Origin: Siphonodentalium dalli
Lineage: Eukaryota; Mollusca; Scaphopoda; Gadilida; Siphonodentaliidae
Reading direction: 5' to 3'
Assembly (NCBI GenBank): GCA_032622095.1
Contig: CP136062.1
Span: forward strand, 144,228,351-144,292,350
Length of the DNA stretch: 64,000 bases
Position numbers and translations under genes: made by a program. The notes below the pieces were generated by a model that saw nothing but the letters and a program-made list of their open reading frames with translations, did no database searches and had not been told where the DNA came from. Below, piece by piece: positions 1-10,050 of the stretch. How positions within the stretch are numbered: the stretch's first letter is position 1; every line of letters starts with the position of its first letter.

Positions 1-147
1 ATCATACAGCGACTCCCTCCATACATATAGACCCCATAATGATAATACGCCAACAGCAAAGATGCACATACATACCATATGCACATATGATCACAATGAC
101 ACTCCATATATACCAACACACTAGCCAATGACCATCCATCTATATAA
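1..147. repeat. Degenerate minisatellite, left flank of Ngaro element
   Basis: AC/AT-rich text built from recurring words such as 'atgatca', 'cactccatatata' and 'cacatac'. The same vocabulary resumes right after the Ngaro element at 8332-8800, so the retroelement appears to have inserted into a pre-existing minisatellite. No coding potential is visible. Confidence 0.6.
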
Positions 148-446
148 GATATTTACAAAGTAAAACTATTTATGTCAGGACGAACCAGTATCAATTCATT
201 CTGTTGCAGGCCACACCGGGCCGTTCTTTCCGCTAGGTGTCGACAGAATGTAAACATCACATGGTATAAAAGACACAACGAAGTACCGTGTGCATAGTAA
301 GTGAGGTGTGCATATTTAACCAATCACAGGGCGCGTTGCTTAACAGTGTTGGCTGTTAACCAATCGTATCACGCGTTAGAAAGCGCAGTTTGTAACTCAG
401 CGTCAGGACGCTAATTATTATTCATCACTTCCAGGAATACACAATA
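148..446 (+). repeat. Ngaro split direct repeat A1
   Basis: This 299-bp repeat begins gatatttacaaagtaaaac and ends acacaata. It matches A2 at 7290-7588, which has the same length, with only scattered substitutions (for example gaatg against tattg near the middle). It is the left terminus of the element and probably contains its promoter. Confidence 0.93.
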
Positions 447-703
447 ATTTTCTTTTTCCGTTTTTTATATTCTTTCCGGCTAACGTATTATCTTTCTGCG
501 AAGATCTTCACCAGGACAACTGAATAATATTTAATATTCACCGACTGTCATTTTATAAAGGTGAGTTTACCTACAGTTTCTGACTGTTTATAACTTAATA
601 TAAGAGTTTCGATTTGTGGTGTCTTGGAATTCGCGGAGAACTTTTGTCTCAGACTGTTTTCAAATTCAGTTTGCGTTCGTTTTTGTTTTCATTTCTGTTG
701 AGA
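447..703 (+). other. Ngaro 5' leader
   Basis: AT-rich sequence between A1 and the first recognisable coding sequence, probably untranslated leader. No motif recognised. Confidence 0.4.
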
Positions 704-1372
704 ATGCCGGTCAAAGTCTTGATTTTGGGTCGAGTCATGTTTCACATTTTGTGAGGGAGTTATTCGATGGGGATCGAGCGGCATCGCATCCATTTAAGCG
801 GGATTGTCGTATGCCTTTGCAGTTAGACAGTTCTAGCGTGGTGGTGAAATGTTTTGGAGTATCAGGTTTTCGAATCAGCGACATCACGGAGGGAATTCGG
901 GGGCGTATTCGAGGTTTTAAACCGGATGTCCTCCTTGTTATGTGTGGAGGAAATGATCTTTCTGATCAGTCACCTGATCATGTGTTTCAATGTCTGCTTG
1001 GTCTTGTTTTACACTTGGAGGAAATTTGGGCTCAAATTTGGTCCGCATCTTCGTGTTTGAGGTTCTTGAGCGCCTCCAGGTACGTCTGCCCGGTCCCGAC
1101 AGGATCAATACGAAGGACCCGGGAGCTGTGGCAGCTTTTAATGCCAAAGTCATGAAACTTAATATTGCTCTCAGGAACGCTTGAGTCGTAATTCTCGGTT
1201 GGCTTTTTATTGGCCATTGCGTCGCCTTGTTACCATGGCCAAAGACCTCTTGGAGGATGATGTTTACCTAAATGCAACAGGCAACCAGCGTTTGCGTCGC
1301 AATGTCAAACAAGCCATTGTTCACGCACTTAGGGAATTTGAGTTGGCCCCAGTGGGCAATACTGGTAAGTGA
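704..1372 (+). pseudogene. Decayed SGNH/GDSL hydrolase of the Ngaro element
   Basis: Homology to SGNH esterases is readable but spread over three reading frames. A hydrophobic start (MPVKVLIL, ATG at 704) is followed after a frame change by GSSHVSHF, a block-I-like serine motif. VLLVMCGGNDLSD is the block-III GxND motif. After two more frame changes, a block-V-like stretch DDVYLNATGNQRL precedes a C-terminal helix. The frame breaks lie near 729, near 1000 and near 1180, so the gene is not translatable as it stands. SGNH hydrolase genes are known accessory cargo of several Ngaro elements and some LINEs; their role there is unresolved. The last codons run into a good donor-like GTAAGT at 1365. 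Confidence 0.7.
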
Positions 1373-2276
1373 ATGTTCACTCACAGGATGTTTTTGTTTT
1401 CCCCCACAATTTCATATCTGGGGTGCAGTCTCTCTATGTGTCCGGTTGGAAGAATTATGGTGGTCAAGTTGCTTGTTCATCAACCTGCAGTGGTGTGGTG
1501 TTTCTATATGTTGACAAGCCTTAAGGGTCCACTGTGTTTTAAGGCTCTTTGCTAGCATTAATTACCAATCTCATAGGCCTGTTTGCTAGAATTAATTACC
1601 AATATCATAGGCCTGTACCGAACACATCTCTCCTGCCGCTGATCTCTGCTTTGCAGGGTTATTTACTACATGTCTTGTTATCTGTCAGTGTGCTTGTGGG
1701 AGTTATTTATCATTGCTGTGTTCTGGTGCTTAGATTCCATGCCTCTATTATGCCTGGGTCAAATTTCATGATCAGTGTTTCTCTAACTTGTAAACACCTC
1801 TCCTCTAGCACCACTGATCTCTGCTCTGCAGGGTTATTCATGGGGTGATATATCTCAGTGCACTTTTAAATTATATGTATCAGTTTTCACTGATATGAGT
1901 AGTGTCACTGATCTCTGCAGTGCAGGGTTATCAATGAACTGTTATCTTTCAGTGTGCTTTTGGGGTTATGATTGTTAATATTGAATAATTTGCCATTTAT
2001 TTGCTATTCATTAGAAGACCATAATTCTTAATATTGTACTTATCCCTGCCATGCAGAGTTTGTTCGGATGATATGAATAATATCCATGCTATACAGGGTT
2101 CCAATGAACTATTATCTTTCAGTGTAATTTTTGGATTAATTTATTTAAACACATCATAAGTACACAAATTAATTTAAGCAGATACCGTAGTATGTAGAGT
2201 GTAATATTTCTTATCCACTCGGGGAGCGGTGGCTCATCAGAACTCTGTTACTCGCTTCATTGTTGTTTGCTTTCAG
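1365..2276 (+). other. Putative intron between hydrolase and gag, with internal short repeats
   Basis: A consensus-like donor (GGTAAGT) lies at the 3' end of the hydrolase relic. A pyrimidine-rich acceptor (tgctttcag) ends at 2276, directly before the gag ATG at 2277. The interval has no long meaningful ORF. It contains several imperfect copies of a unit with the words 'ctgatctctgc', 'tgcagggttat' and 'ttatctttcagtgt', between about 1620 and 2140. Splicing is inferred from the signals only; the region may instead be a spacer. Confidence 0.35.
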
Positions 2277-3459
2277 ATGCCAAAAGCTACAGCGAAACGT
2301 GCCGATCGGGGCCCGCAATCCAGCTTGACCACACCTGCACGCAGAGGACGAGGCCGGCCGTCAACCAGTGGCAGACGGGGTCGCAGTGCTGATGCAGCTG
2401 ACACAATCGAGGACGCATATGACATGTAATCAGAGTGACAATCAGGCAAACCATACAATGACCTCGAACGCACGCAGGCAAACTCAGACACACGATTTAG
2501 TGTGCATTCCAGACATTCTTTCGCCAGCCCAAACAAAACAGGTGATTGTGGAGCTGCAGCAGAAGTTGTTTCAGATGCAGTCGATGCCAACAGCTGTTGA
2601 CTTTGGTGAGGACATTATGCCCTCTCTGATATCCGCGGGTAGCCAGGGTCCTATAATGGAAGACGCATCCAATGCGGGCCCCTCTTCTTTGATATGCTTG
2701 CCGTCTTTGGCCAATGGGGCTGGCCCCTCAAAGGTGGTGAATTCCGCAATTCCATTGGCAGCCCATGTTACACCAGCATTGAAAAGAAAAGTATGGGCCA
2801 ATGAATATGTGGAATTCTCCTCACTGCTTGACCATGGCAGTTCTCAGACACAATATACCATTGATGTCAATCCGTCTGGGGAGGGCTCACCTCTAATTTG
2901 CGTTCCCAAACCGGTTCGCCAAATTAATGATATAGACCAGTGGCTCACTGCATTTGAGATTTTTAAGGATATATATCTCACAAAATATCCATCCACTTCT
3001 AAAGCTCTTAATCAATACCAGAGCTTCATTCGATCAATGGCCAGGGACGGTGCCAATTGGGCTTGGTATGACAGGCAATTTCGGTTTTTCCGCCAGTCTG
3101 ATGAGAATCTGACCTGGGATTCATTACATTCCATACTCTATACGAGAGCCAACAAACCTCTCCATATTCAGCCTCAGCAATCTCAGCGTGGCAACACTTT
3201 TCGACGCACCGCTCCAAATTCAACTGCTCCAAATTCAATGCCAACATAACGACGTCGATATCCTCACGGAACGTGTTTTAAATTTCATGGGTCAGGGTCC
3301 TGCGATGGATGTGAATTCCCACATAAATGTCTGGTGTGCGACAAGGACCATTCCTTACAAAAATCCCACAGAAAGAATGAGTGGTTTCGGGGGAGCTTTC
3401 GGAGGAACAGTTCCTTTCGGACCCGAGGTGCCCCGAAACCATTCGGCTCTCGATCGTGA
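2277..3459 (+). pseudogene. gag: Ngaro gag, broken by a frameshift and an in-frame stop
   Basis: The N-terminal 50 codons (2277-2429) encode a basic, Arg/Gly-rich tail beginning MPKATAKRADRG. Reading then has to move to the frame open from 2368 to 3249, which gives a 290-residue Gag-like body with the segment WLTAFEIFKDIYLTKYP and the tryptophan-rich GANWAWYDRQFRFF. A TAA at 3247-3249 interrupts that frame. Immediately after it, in the same frame, comes a Cys/His cluster (TCFKFHGSGSCDGCEFPHKC, then LVCDKDH) and a basic tail ending at 3459. The cluster resembles the Gag zinc finger of DIRS-order elements. The protein as encoded here would lack its zinc finger unless the stop is read through. 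Confidence 0.7.
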
Positions 3460-5104
3460 GTCACTGAACAATGTTGTGATCCACTGCAACCCTGGCAATT
3501 TACATGCACTTCGATCTAATTGTACAGTAGATACACCAATCAATGTTCCAGCACTAGCTTTTCTTCTTCAAGGCTATGATCAACAGCAAGTTAATTTCCT
3601 AGTCAATGGTTTCCGGCATGGTTTCAATTTAGAATGTCAAATGTCGGTCATGAATTTACATGTTAACAATCTTAAATCAGCTCTTGAGCTGCCACATATT
3701 GTTGAAAAGAAATCGAAGGCCGAGCTAGCTGCTAATCGTATAGCAGGCCCATTCCCTGCTCCTCCATTTGCATCATTTCACGTTTCACCACTTGGAGTGG
3801 TCCCAAAGAAAACACCAGGGGAGTATCGCATGATACACCACTTATCTTTTCCGGAGGGTTGTTCCGTTAACGATGGTATACCGCATGAACAATCAGTGGT
3901 TCACTACTCCTCCGTGCAGGATGCCATTACAATTATCAAACAAACTGGGGTTGGGGCAGTGCTTTTGCGTATTGATGTACTTTCTGCCTTTCGTTTGGTG
4001 CCAGTCCGAATGGAGGATCATCATTTGCTGGGTTTTAAGTGGAATGAGCAATTTTACTATGATAAGTGCCTGCCAATGGGTTGCAGTCGGTCATGTCTTT
4101 TGTTCGAGAGCCTCAGCACTGCAATTGAGTGGATAGCCACCACAAAACTTCACATACCACTGGTGCACTATCTTGATGATTTCTGTCTGATCCTTAGCAG
4201 CTATAAAGAAGCCGATTTGGCATTACAATTATTTCTGGACATGTGTGATATTTTAGGGGTTCCGATAGCACATGAGAAAACCCTGGGCCCAAGTACAACT
4301 TTGGAATTTCTCGGCATACAGTTGGATTCATGTCGCATGGAGGCTACTTTGCCTTTGGACAAAATTAAGAAATGTCAAACAGAAATTAGGCAACTTCTTA
4401 ATATGGAGAAGGCTACACTGAAACAACTTCAATCAATCATCGGTACTCTGAGTTTTGCCTGCTCGGTGGTCGTTCCTAGTCGGGTGTTTCTGCGACGGCT
4501 TATTAACATATCTATGAAGCTCAAGCACCCATCCCACCGGGCACGACTGACGAGGGAGGTAAAGCTTGACTTGCAATTATGGCTTTCTTTTCTGCAGGGA
4601 TATAATGGAAAAACTTTCTTTTTAGAGGAACAGTGGATTTCTGCAGATAAAATTCACATGTACACAGATGCTGCCTCCACCCTTGGGTTTGGCGGTATTT
4701 GTGGCAAGTTTTGGTTTTATGGGGAATGGCCACCTGCAGCCAAGAGGCTTCACATTGCCATTTTGGAGCTTTATCCCATCTGGTTAGGCCTTAACATTTG
4801 GGGACATCGTTTAAAAAATCATAAGCTCATGCTCCATTCGGATAATGCGGCAGTTGTGGCTATCATTAATTCTCAAACAACTACAGATTCTAGTCTTTTA
4901 AAACTTCTTCGTTTGCTTGTCTTAATTACACTCAAATTTAATATCGTTATTCGATGTCAGCATATCGCGGGTAAGGATAATCGCTTATCGGATCTGCTCT
5001 CGAGGTTGCAGGTAGACGAGTTCAGACAGCAAGCGCCATGGGCAGTAGCCGAACCTACAGCGATACCACCTCAGCTGACAATCGGCAACTTATTTCCACT
5101 ATGA
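3188..5104 (+). CDS. pol: Ngaro reverse transcriptase / RNase H polyprotein
   Basis: An open frame of 638 codons. The first ATG is at 3287 and the frame overlaps gag, so expression by overlap or frameshift is likely and the true start is uncertain. RT signatures are SPLGVVPKK, the first catalytic Asp in LLRIDVLSAF (Asp codon 3974-3976), LPMGCSRS, and YLDD at 4169-4180, followed by a thumb-like region with LEFLGIQLD. The C-terminal RNase H domain has MYTDAAS, the Glu in AILELYPIWL, HSDNAAVVAIINS, and HIAGKDNRLSDLLSR as the terminal acidic motif. All expected catalytic acidic residues are present. The product copies element RNA into DNA and degrades the RNA strand. It overlaps the recombinase ORF by 67 nt. 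Confidence 0.93.
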   Translation: MATLFDAPLQIQLLQIQCQHNDVDILTERVLNFMGQGPAMDVNSHINVWCATRTIPYKNPTERMSGFGGAFGGTVPFGPEVPRNHSALDRESLNNVVIHCNPGNLHALRSNCTVDTPINVPALAFLLQGYDQQQVNFLVNGFRHGFNLECQMSVMNLHVNNLKSALELPHIVEKKSKAELAANRIAGPFPAPPFASFHVSPLGVVPKKTPGEYRMIHHLSFPEGCSVNDGIPHEQSVVHYSSVQDAITIIKQTGVGAVLLRIDVLSAFRLVPVRMEDHHLLGFKWNEQFYYDKCLPMGCSRSCLLFESLSTAIEWIATTKLHIPLVHYLDDFCLILSSYKEADLALQLFLDMCDILGVPIAHEKTLGPSTTLEFLGIQLDSCRMEATLPLDKIKKCQTEIRQLLNMEKATLKQLQSIIGTLSFACSVVVPSRVFLRRLINISMKLKHPSHRARLTREVKLDLQLWLSFLQGYNGKTFFLEEQWISADKIHMYTDAASTLGFGGICGKFWFYGEWPPAAKRLHIAILELYPIWLGLNIWGHRLKNHKLMLHSDNAAVVAIINSQTTTDSSLLKLLRLLVLITLKFNIVIRCQHIAGKDNRLSDLLSRLQVDEFRQQAPWAVAEPTAIPPQLTIGNLFPL

Positions 5105-5991
5105 AGCATCTAGCTGATCAGGCTATGGCCACGGCAACTAAAGAAACTTACAGCAAATATTGGGGAAACTTTTTAGCTTTCTGTCATAAGTATAATCTTT
5201 CAACCGAAATACCTATCTCGGTTGGTACGGTTTGTCTTTTTGTGGCCCACTTATATAATGCTTCTTATGTGGTGGCAACAGTACGCACGGTGTTATCGGT
5301 TATTAGTTTCTTTCATAAAATACAAGGTGTCGGTGACCCAACTAAAGATTTTTATCTCCAGAAATTAATCATTGGTTTTCAAAAGTCTCGTCCTTCCTGC
5401 GACCTCCGCATGCCTGTCACATTGTCCTTACTTGAGCGTTTCCTACAAGCAATTCCGCAGTGTGTATCGAGTAACTATCAATCTAGGCTTTTCAGCGCAA
5501 TGTTTGTTTTTGCCTTTTTTACCTTGTCTCGCATCGGAGAAATCTGTGTTACACGCGAATCACATTCCCATATGGCTATAACAGCAAATGATGTTATTTG
5601 GAAAGAAGACGAGATCGTAATACGGTTTCGACATTTCAAGCACAATGTTTCAGGGACACCACACTTTATCGCAATCCGGCCTCGATCGGCAGAGTTGCTT
5701 TGTCCCTTTCGGATTATGCAGCAGTATAGGCAGACTCGGGGTCATGCGGAAGCCCCCCTATTTTGCCACCCAGATGGCAAAGGTATTCCTCGCCGTTTGT
5801 TTGATCAAGTATTGGCACAAGTTTTGACATACCTTAAATTAGATGGGCAAGTCTTTAAAGCGCATTCATTCCGTATTGGCGGTGCTTGTCTTGCCGCAGC
5901 ACGTGGTTTCTCCGATGCACAGATTCGGTCTATAGGTCGATGGCAGTCAGACGCATTTAAAAAGTACATCCGTCCACCAGTTCTTTATTAA
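5038..5991 (+). CDS. Ngaro tyrosine recombinase (YR)
   Basis: A 317-residue ORF starting with ATG inside the RT/RNase H frame. An N-terminal SAM-like helical region (about 20-115) contains YSKYWGNFLAFC. The catalytic part has Arg165 in LSRIGEI, His276 and Arg279 in HSFRIGGA, Trp302 in GRW, and the nucleophile candidate Tyr310 in KKYIR, so the R...HxxR...Y set is complete. In DIRS-order elements this enzyme integrates the circular DNA product by site-specific-like recombination without target duplication. No frameshift or stop is seen. The length is typical of Ngaro recombinases. Confidence 0.92.
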   Translation: MGSSRTYSDTTSADNRQLISTMKHLADQAMATATKETYSKYWGNFLAFCHKYNLSTEIPISVGTVCLFVAHLYNASYVVATVRTVLSVISFFHKIQGVGDPTKDFYLQKLIIGFQKSRPSCDLRMPVTLSLLERFLQAIPQCVSSNYQSRLFSAMFVFAFFTLSRIGEICVTRESHSHMAITANDVIWKEDEIVIRFRHFKHNVSGTPHFIAIRPRSAELLCPFRIMQQYRQTRGHAEAPLFCHPDGKGIPRRLFDQVLAQVLTYLKLDGQVFKAHSFRIGGACLAAARGFSDAQIRSIGRWQSDAFKKYIRPPVLY

Positions 5992-6993
5992 GCTATAAAC
6001 TTGTATTTTTTCTATCCTCAGGGACCTGGCTACCATAACCATATATTCAATCATTAGGATGTTTATTAATGACCATTTATCATCAGTGAACACTTTTGTT
6101 GGGGGGGGGGTGGTAGTTTTCTTATGTTGAGCCTGTCGTTACAGGCCAAAGGATTTCTGCCATCTCTTTCAACTTTGGAGTCGAGTCTTGATCCTCATTT
6201 GGAGCTTGTCGTCACAAGCAAGAGGACCAAGACAGTGGCTGCATACTTTTTAGATGTCATGCAAGGTTTTTTTTTCCTTGTGATCAATTTTGCTTTTCAA
6301 GATTTTCCGATAGGATGAGCTTATTGTGCAGTTTTCGGGGGAGGGCCTGGTCTTCATTTGTCCAGAGCATGTTGTCTATTCCAATGGGGGGCCACGCCTG
6401 GCTATCACATGACAAGTTTGTCGAAATGACGCTACAAATGGCTATCCTCTGTCGAGGGCCAGAAATAAATGTATTGTATGGTAGTATAGAGAATTTGGCA
6501 TGCCGTAGTTCATTTAGTCAAATCGAGAGTGAGCGATCCTTTCTATGAAAGGCTAGATATGCGGATGTATATAATTGTTGGTGTGGTTTGTGTTGTTTCC
6601 CACTGTGATACTTACTCTTGGGTGCCAGGTAAACGTGCTGGCACGCTTATTAATTTTGGAAGAATATGTTGGCCATCACTATTATTTGGTCATGATATAT
6701 ATAGTGAAAATGCCACCAATATTAATAATTTTAGGGGTAAATGTAAGCCAGCACGTTTATTCAGCCATCACGTTTGTTTGGCACCTGAGAGTGATTAAGT
6801 TACCTCATGCGTTAAGTGCAAAAAAATACCTAGAGGTCTTTCTACACTGGGTGTTTTCATTGTATAAAATTATGTGATAATCTTGTTTCTTCTATTGCAG
6901 CATTTGAAGTAAGGGTTTCCCTGTCCGCTCCTTTTTCTCTCTGTGGGTGCATGTCTTGAATTTCGCAACTCAGAAGGCTCAATTTCAGCCATA
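5992..6993 (+). other. Ngaro 3' untranslated region
   Basis: No protein-coding signal on either strand. It contains a run of ten G at about 6101-6110 and AT-rich sequence. The small ORFs here lack any recognisable domain. Confidence 0.5.
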
Positions 6994-7288
6994 TGGCGTT
7001 TTACACCCACATTAGGGTTACATAACTGGTTACAAGCAAAAAATATGATGCGAAAGCAATTCCTAAAATTCATGAACAGCAATAACTATGTACATTGCTA
7101 TTTTGTAAATGTTTCAACCAGAGGCGAGAATAAATCGTCGGACATGGAAATTATGTTTTAGTGTCTATTTATACCAACAAATAAAAAAGGGGGTTATAGG
7201 TTTGTTATGTCAAGGCTTGATAATAAGTCAGGACATAACCTATAGGTCCAAACTCGTGTCAAAGCTTTAAAGGGAGTCGGGGCATAAA
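6994..7288 (+). repeat. Ngaro split direct repeat B1
   Basis: A 295-bp repeat from tggcgttttacaccc to ggcataaa, near-identical to B2 at 8037-8331. It is separated from A2 by a single base. The B1-A2 junction is the internal reference sequence used to complete the ends of this element class. Confidence 0.93.
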
Positions 7289-7289
7289 C

Positions 7290-7588
7290 GATATTTACAA
7301 AGTAAAACTATTTATGTCAGGACGAACCAGTATCAATTCATTCTGTTGCAGGCCACACCGGGCCGTTCTTTCCACTAGGTGTCGACATATTGTAAACATC
7401 ACATGGTATAAAAGACACAACGAAGTACCGTGTGCATAGTAAGTGATGTGTGCATATTTAACCAATCACAGGGCGCGTTGCTTGACAGTGTTGGCTGTTA
7501 ACCAATCGTATCACGCGTTAGAAAGCGCAGTTTGTAACTTAGCGTCAGGACGCTAATTATTATTCATCACTTCCAGGAATACACAATA
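7290..7588 (+). repeat. Ngaro split direct repeat A2
   Basis: A 299-bp copy of A1 lying directly after B1, followed by 448 bp of unique sequence before B2. Confidence 0.93.
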
Positions 7589-8036
7589 CGGACAACACAA
7601 CAATCCAAAATAAATAATTTTGCCTACCCTCCCTCCCATATTTCGTGGCAAAGGGTACTTGTAATCCTCTATTGCAATCATGGTTGGGTCATTCCCTTAA
7701 CTTCTCTTGTCTTCAATGCTGCACATCACTCATTTGAATTATAAGAATGTTCCAGTTTTGGATTGTTAAACTTTTGTTAGTATTAATTGTTAAGCACTTA
7801 CCGGTATATCACATGTATACATAGATATATATTTTTGACATGTTATACCTTTGCTTATATCCATCTACATTATTGATTGTTTACGTATGTGTCTTTTCAT
7901 ATTTCTGCTGATCGTTACAGGTCTGCCTAGCTTTTCCCAGGAAGTCCACCTGGTTTTGCATGCTGGCAGACCTACTGGTTGTATTCTTTTGGCTATTTTC
8001 GATTAACTCTCTGGCTTTGCAGAGGGTTTACAACTT
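7589..8036 (+). other. Unique segment between A2 and B2 of the Ngaro element
   Basis: A 448-bp AT-rich segment present once in the window. It contains a short imperfect inverted pair, 'ggtctgcctagc' at about 7920 and 'tgctggcagacct' at about 7961. No ORF of note. Confidence 0.5.
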
Positions 8037-8331
8037 TGGCGTTTTACACCCACATTAGGGTTACATAACTGGTTACAAGCAAAAGATATGATGCGAAAGC
8101 AATTCCTAAAATTCATGAACAGCAATAACTATGTACATTGCTATTTTGTAAATGTTTCAACCAGAGGCGAGAATAAATCGTCGGACATGGAAATTATGTT
8201 TTAGTGTCTATTTATCCCAACAAATAAAAAAGGGGGTTATAGGTTTGTTATGTCAAGGCTTGATAATAAGTCAGGACATAACCTATAGGTCCAAACTCGT
8301 GTCAAAGCTTTAAAGGGAGTCGGGGCATAAA
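8037..8331 (+). repeat. Ngaro split direct repeat B2 (right end)
   Basis: A 295-bp copy of B1 ending at ggcataaa, after which the minisatellite vocabulary of positions 1-147 resumes. This is the right terminus of the element. Confidence 0.92.
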
Positions 8332-8800
8332 TGTATGTATATACACTTCAACAATCATGATTATACAACCGTTCCATGTACACCTATAATTATTATACCC
8401 ATAAGCAGACAACCACTCCTTATTTATCAATACACCCCAACCATGATCATACAACCAATACATGTATACATATACACCCATCCACGACAATAAAGCCACC
8501 CAATGTACACCTGTACATTCCACACATGATCATGAAGTCACTCCATATATACATAGACAACACACAGATGACCATGTAGCTACTCTTGTTATACCCATAC
8601 ACCACTTCAATGAGCATACAGACACTTCACGTATACCTATGCACCTCATACTTAGCACTCCTTGTATACCTGCATCCCACCATTAACACCACACCCATGA
8701 CATAGGGACACTCCTTGTATACCTGCATCTCACCATTAACACCACACCCATGATATAGGGACACTCATTGTATAACCAGTCTCACCATTATACGCCATGT
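8332..8800. repeat. Degenerate minisatellite, right flank of Ngaro element
   Basis: AC-rich tandem text. The clearest part is two to three copies of a unit of about 51 bp at 8660-8780, with the words 'cactccttgtatacctgcat' and 'caccattaacaccacaccc'. The small ORFs across it follow the repeat and are not genes. Confidence 0.65.
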
Positions 8801-9280
8801 TTACCTATTCACATCACCTGTGACCACAAAGTCACTGACTACCATTTTTACAAACATCATGTATTAAGTTGATCAATGTTGATAAATTTTAATGCTAATA
8901 TGTCAATAAATTGGTCCGCCTGAGCTTAGTTTCGTAGTTCTGCAAGCCCATTTATTTTCAGAAACATGGATAGAATCTCAAAAGAAGGTTTTAGGCAAAA
9001 TTCCATAATGTATCCTTTAAAATGAATTTGTCATGCCTCACAACGTACTGGGACAACCAGAATAGAACCTATAGTTTTCACTTGATTAAGTAACATGTTT
9101 ATTAACAAAGTAGGTCACAAATATGTTTGGGATATATGTGTAAAATCAACTTGTTAGGTGCATCATAAATGTTAGTATTCAATCTATATAAGACAGAATA
9201 GTCAATTTTTGTCATCAACCACAACTTGTATGCGATTGCATGGCACGCAGCGTGGGGCAATATTTACCATTTTCCACATT
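8801..9280. other. Gene-free AT-rich stretch
   Basis: No gene, repeat array or structured element recognised on either strand. Confidence 0.5.
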
Positions 9281-10050
9281 TTATCCGCAATTTTTGCAGC
9301 CATTTCGAGCCGAAGTGACAATTTGGTATAATGAGTTGGAATATGGATAAGAAATGGAACGTTTCACTAAAAGTGCACAGTTCTGCCCATTTCTTGATGA
9401 AATATGACTAGAAATCACAATGGCGATTTTTGGTAAAATGTTATACCGTGTTCTGTAAATTAACATTTTTGAGGGATCAGATGGGTTTTTGACTCCATGA
9501 ATGGCACATTTCAATGCTCCAATTGTCAGTTAACATAAACAATACAACACAAAGTCACCATTCTCAACCAGTACCAAACAGCATAAACTGATATAAAAGA
9601 TATTGGAGAAAAAAATCAAATTTTCCACTTCCGGCTGCCATTTTGGCCGCCATTTTTGCAGCCATTTTGAGCCAAAGTGACAATTTTGGTACTAATGAGT
9701 TGGAATATGCATAAGAAATGGAATGCTTCACTACAATTGCACAGGTCTTCCCATTTATTGATGAAATAATAGCAGAAATCTCAATGGTGATTATTGTTAA
9801 AATTTTATACTGCTTTCTGTAAAATCGAATTTTTGAGGGATCAGAAGGGTTTCTGACTTCGTGAATGGCACATGTCATTGCTCCAATGGTCAGCTAACAT
9901 GAACTATACAACATAAAGTCACAATTCTCAACCAGTACCAAACAGCATAAACTGATCTTAAAGATATTAGAGAGAACAAAAATCAAATTTTCCACTTCCA
10001 GCTGCCATTTTGGCGGCCATATTGGACGGTGAGTACCAATTTTACCCTAT
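9281..10050. repeat. 364-bp tandem repeat, about two copies
   Basis: The anchor atgagttgga recurs at 9331 and 9695, and a second anchor, 'aaagtcac.attctcaacc', recurs at the same 364-bp spacing near 9550 and 9914. A partial third start follows near 10000 with 'cttccagctgccatttt'. The words 'ggccgccatttt' and 'gcggccat' recur through it. The two 77-104-codon minus-strand ORFs here are the same repeat read twice and do not look like genes. Confidence 0.75.

Larger units (their letters stand above)
148..8331 (+). mobile_element. Ngaro-like (DIRS-order) tyrosine-recombinase retrotransposon with split direct repeats
   Basis: An 8.18-kb element bounded by the diagnostic split direct repeats A1 (148-446), B1 (6994-7288), A2 (7290-7588) and B2 (8037-8331). 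Between A1 and B1 lie an SGNH-hydrolase relic, gag, RT/RNase H and a tyrosine recombinase in order on the plus strand. This A1-ORFs-B1-A2-B2 layout is established for Ngaro/PAT elements. These replicate by reverse transcription through a circular intermediate and integrate with a tyrosine recombinase rather than a DDE integrase. No target-site duplication is seen, as expected for YR integration. The RT/RNase H and recombinase frames are open, but the hydrolase and gag are broken. This copy is therefore structurally complete and probably not autonomous. Confidence 0.92.

Noticed and set aside
616-703. Extension of the SGNH reading frame upstream to 616
   Set aside because: The residues before the GSSHV block in that frame do not resemble the family, while the other frame gives a good hydrophobic strand from the ATG at 704.
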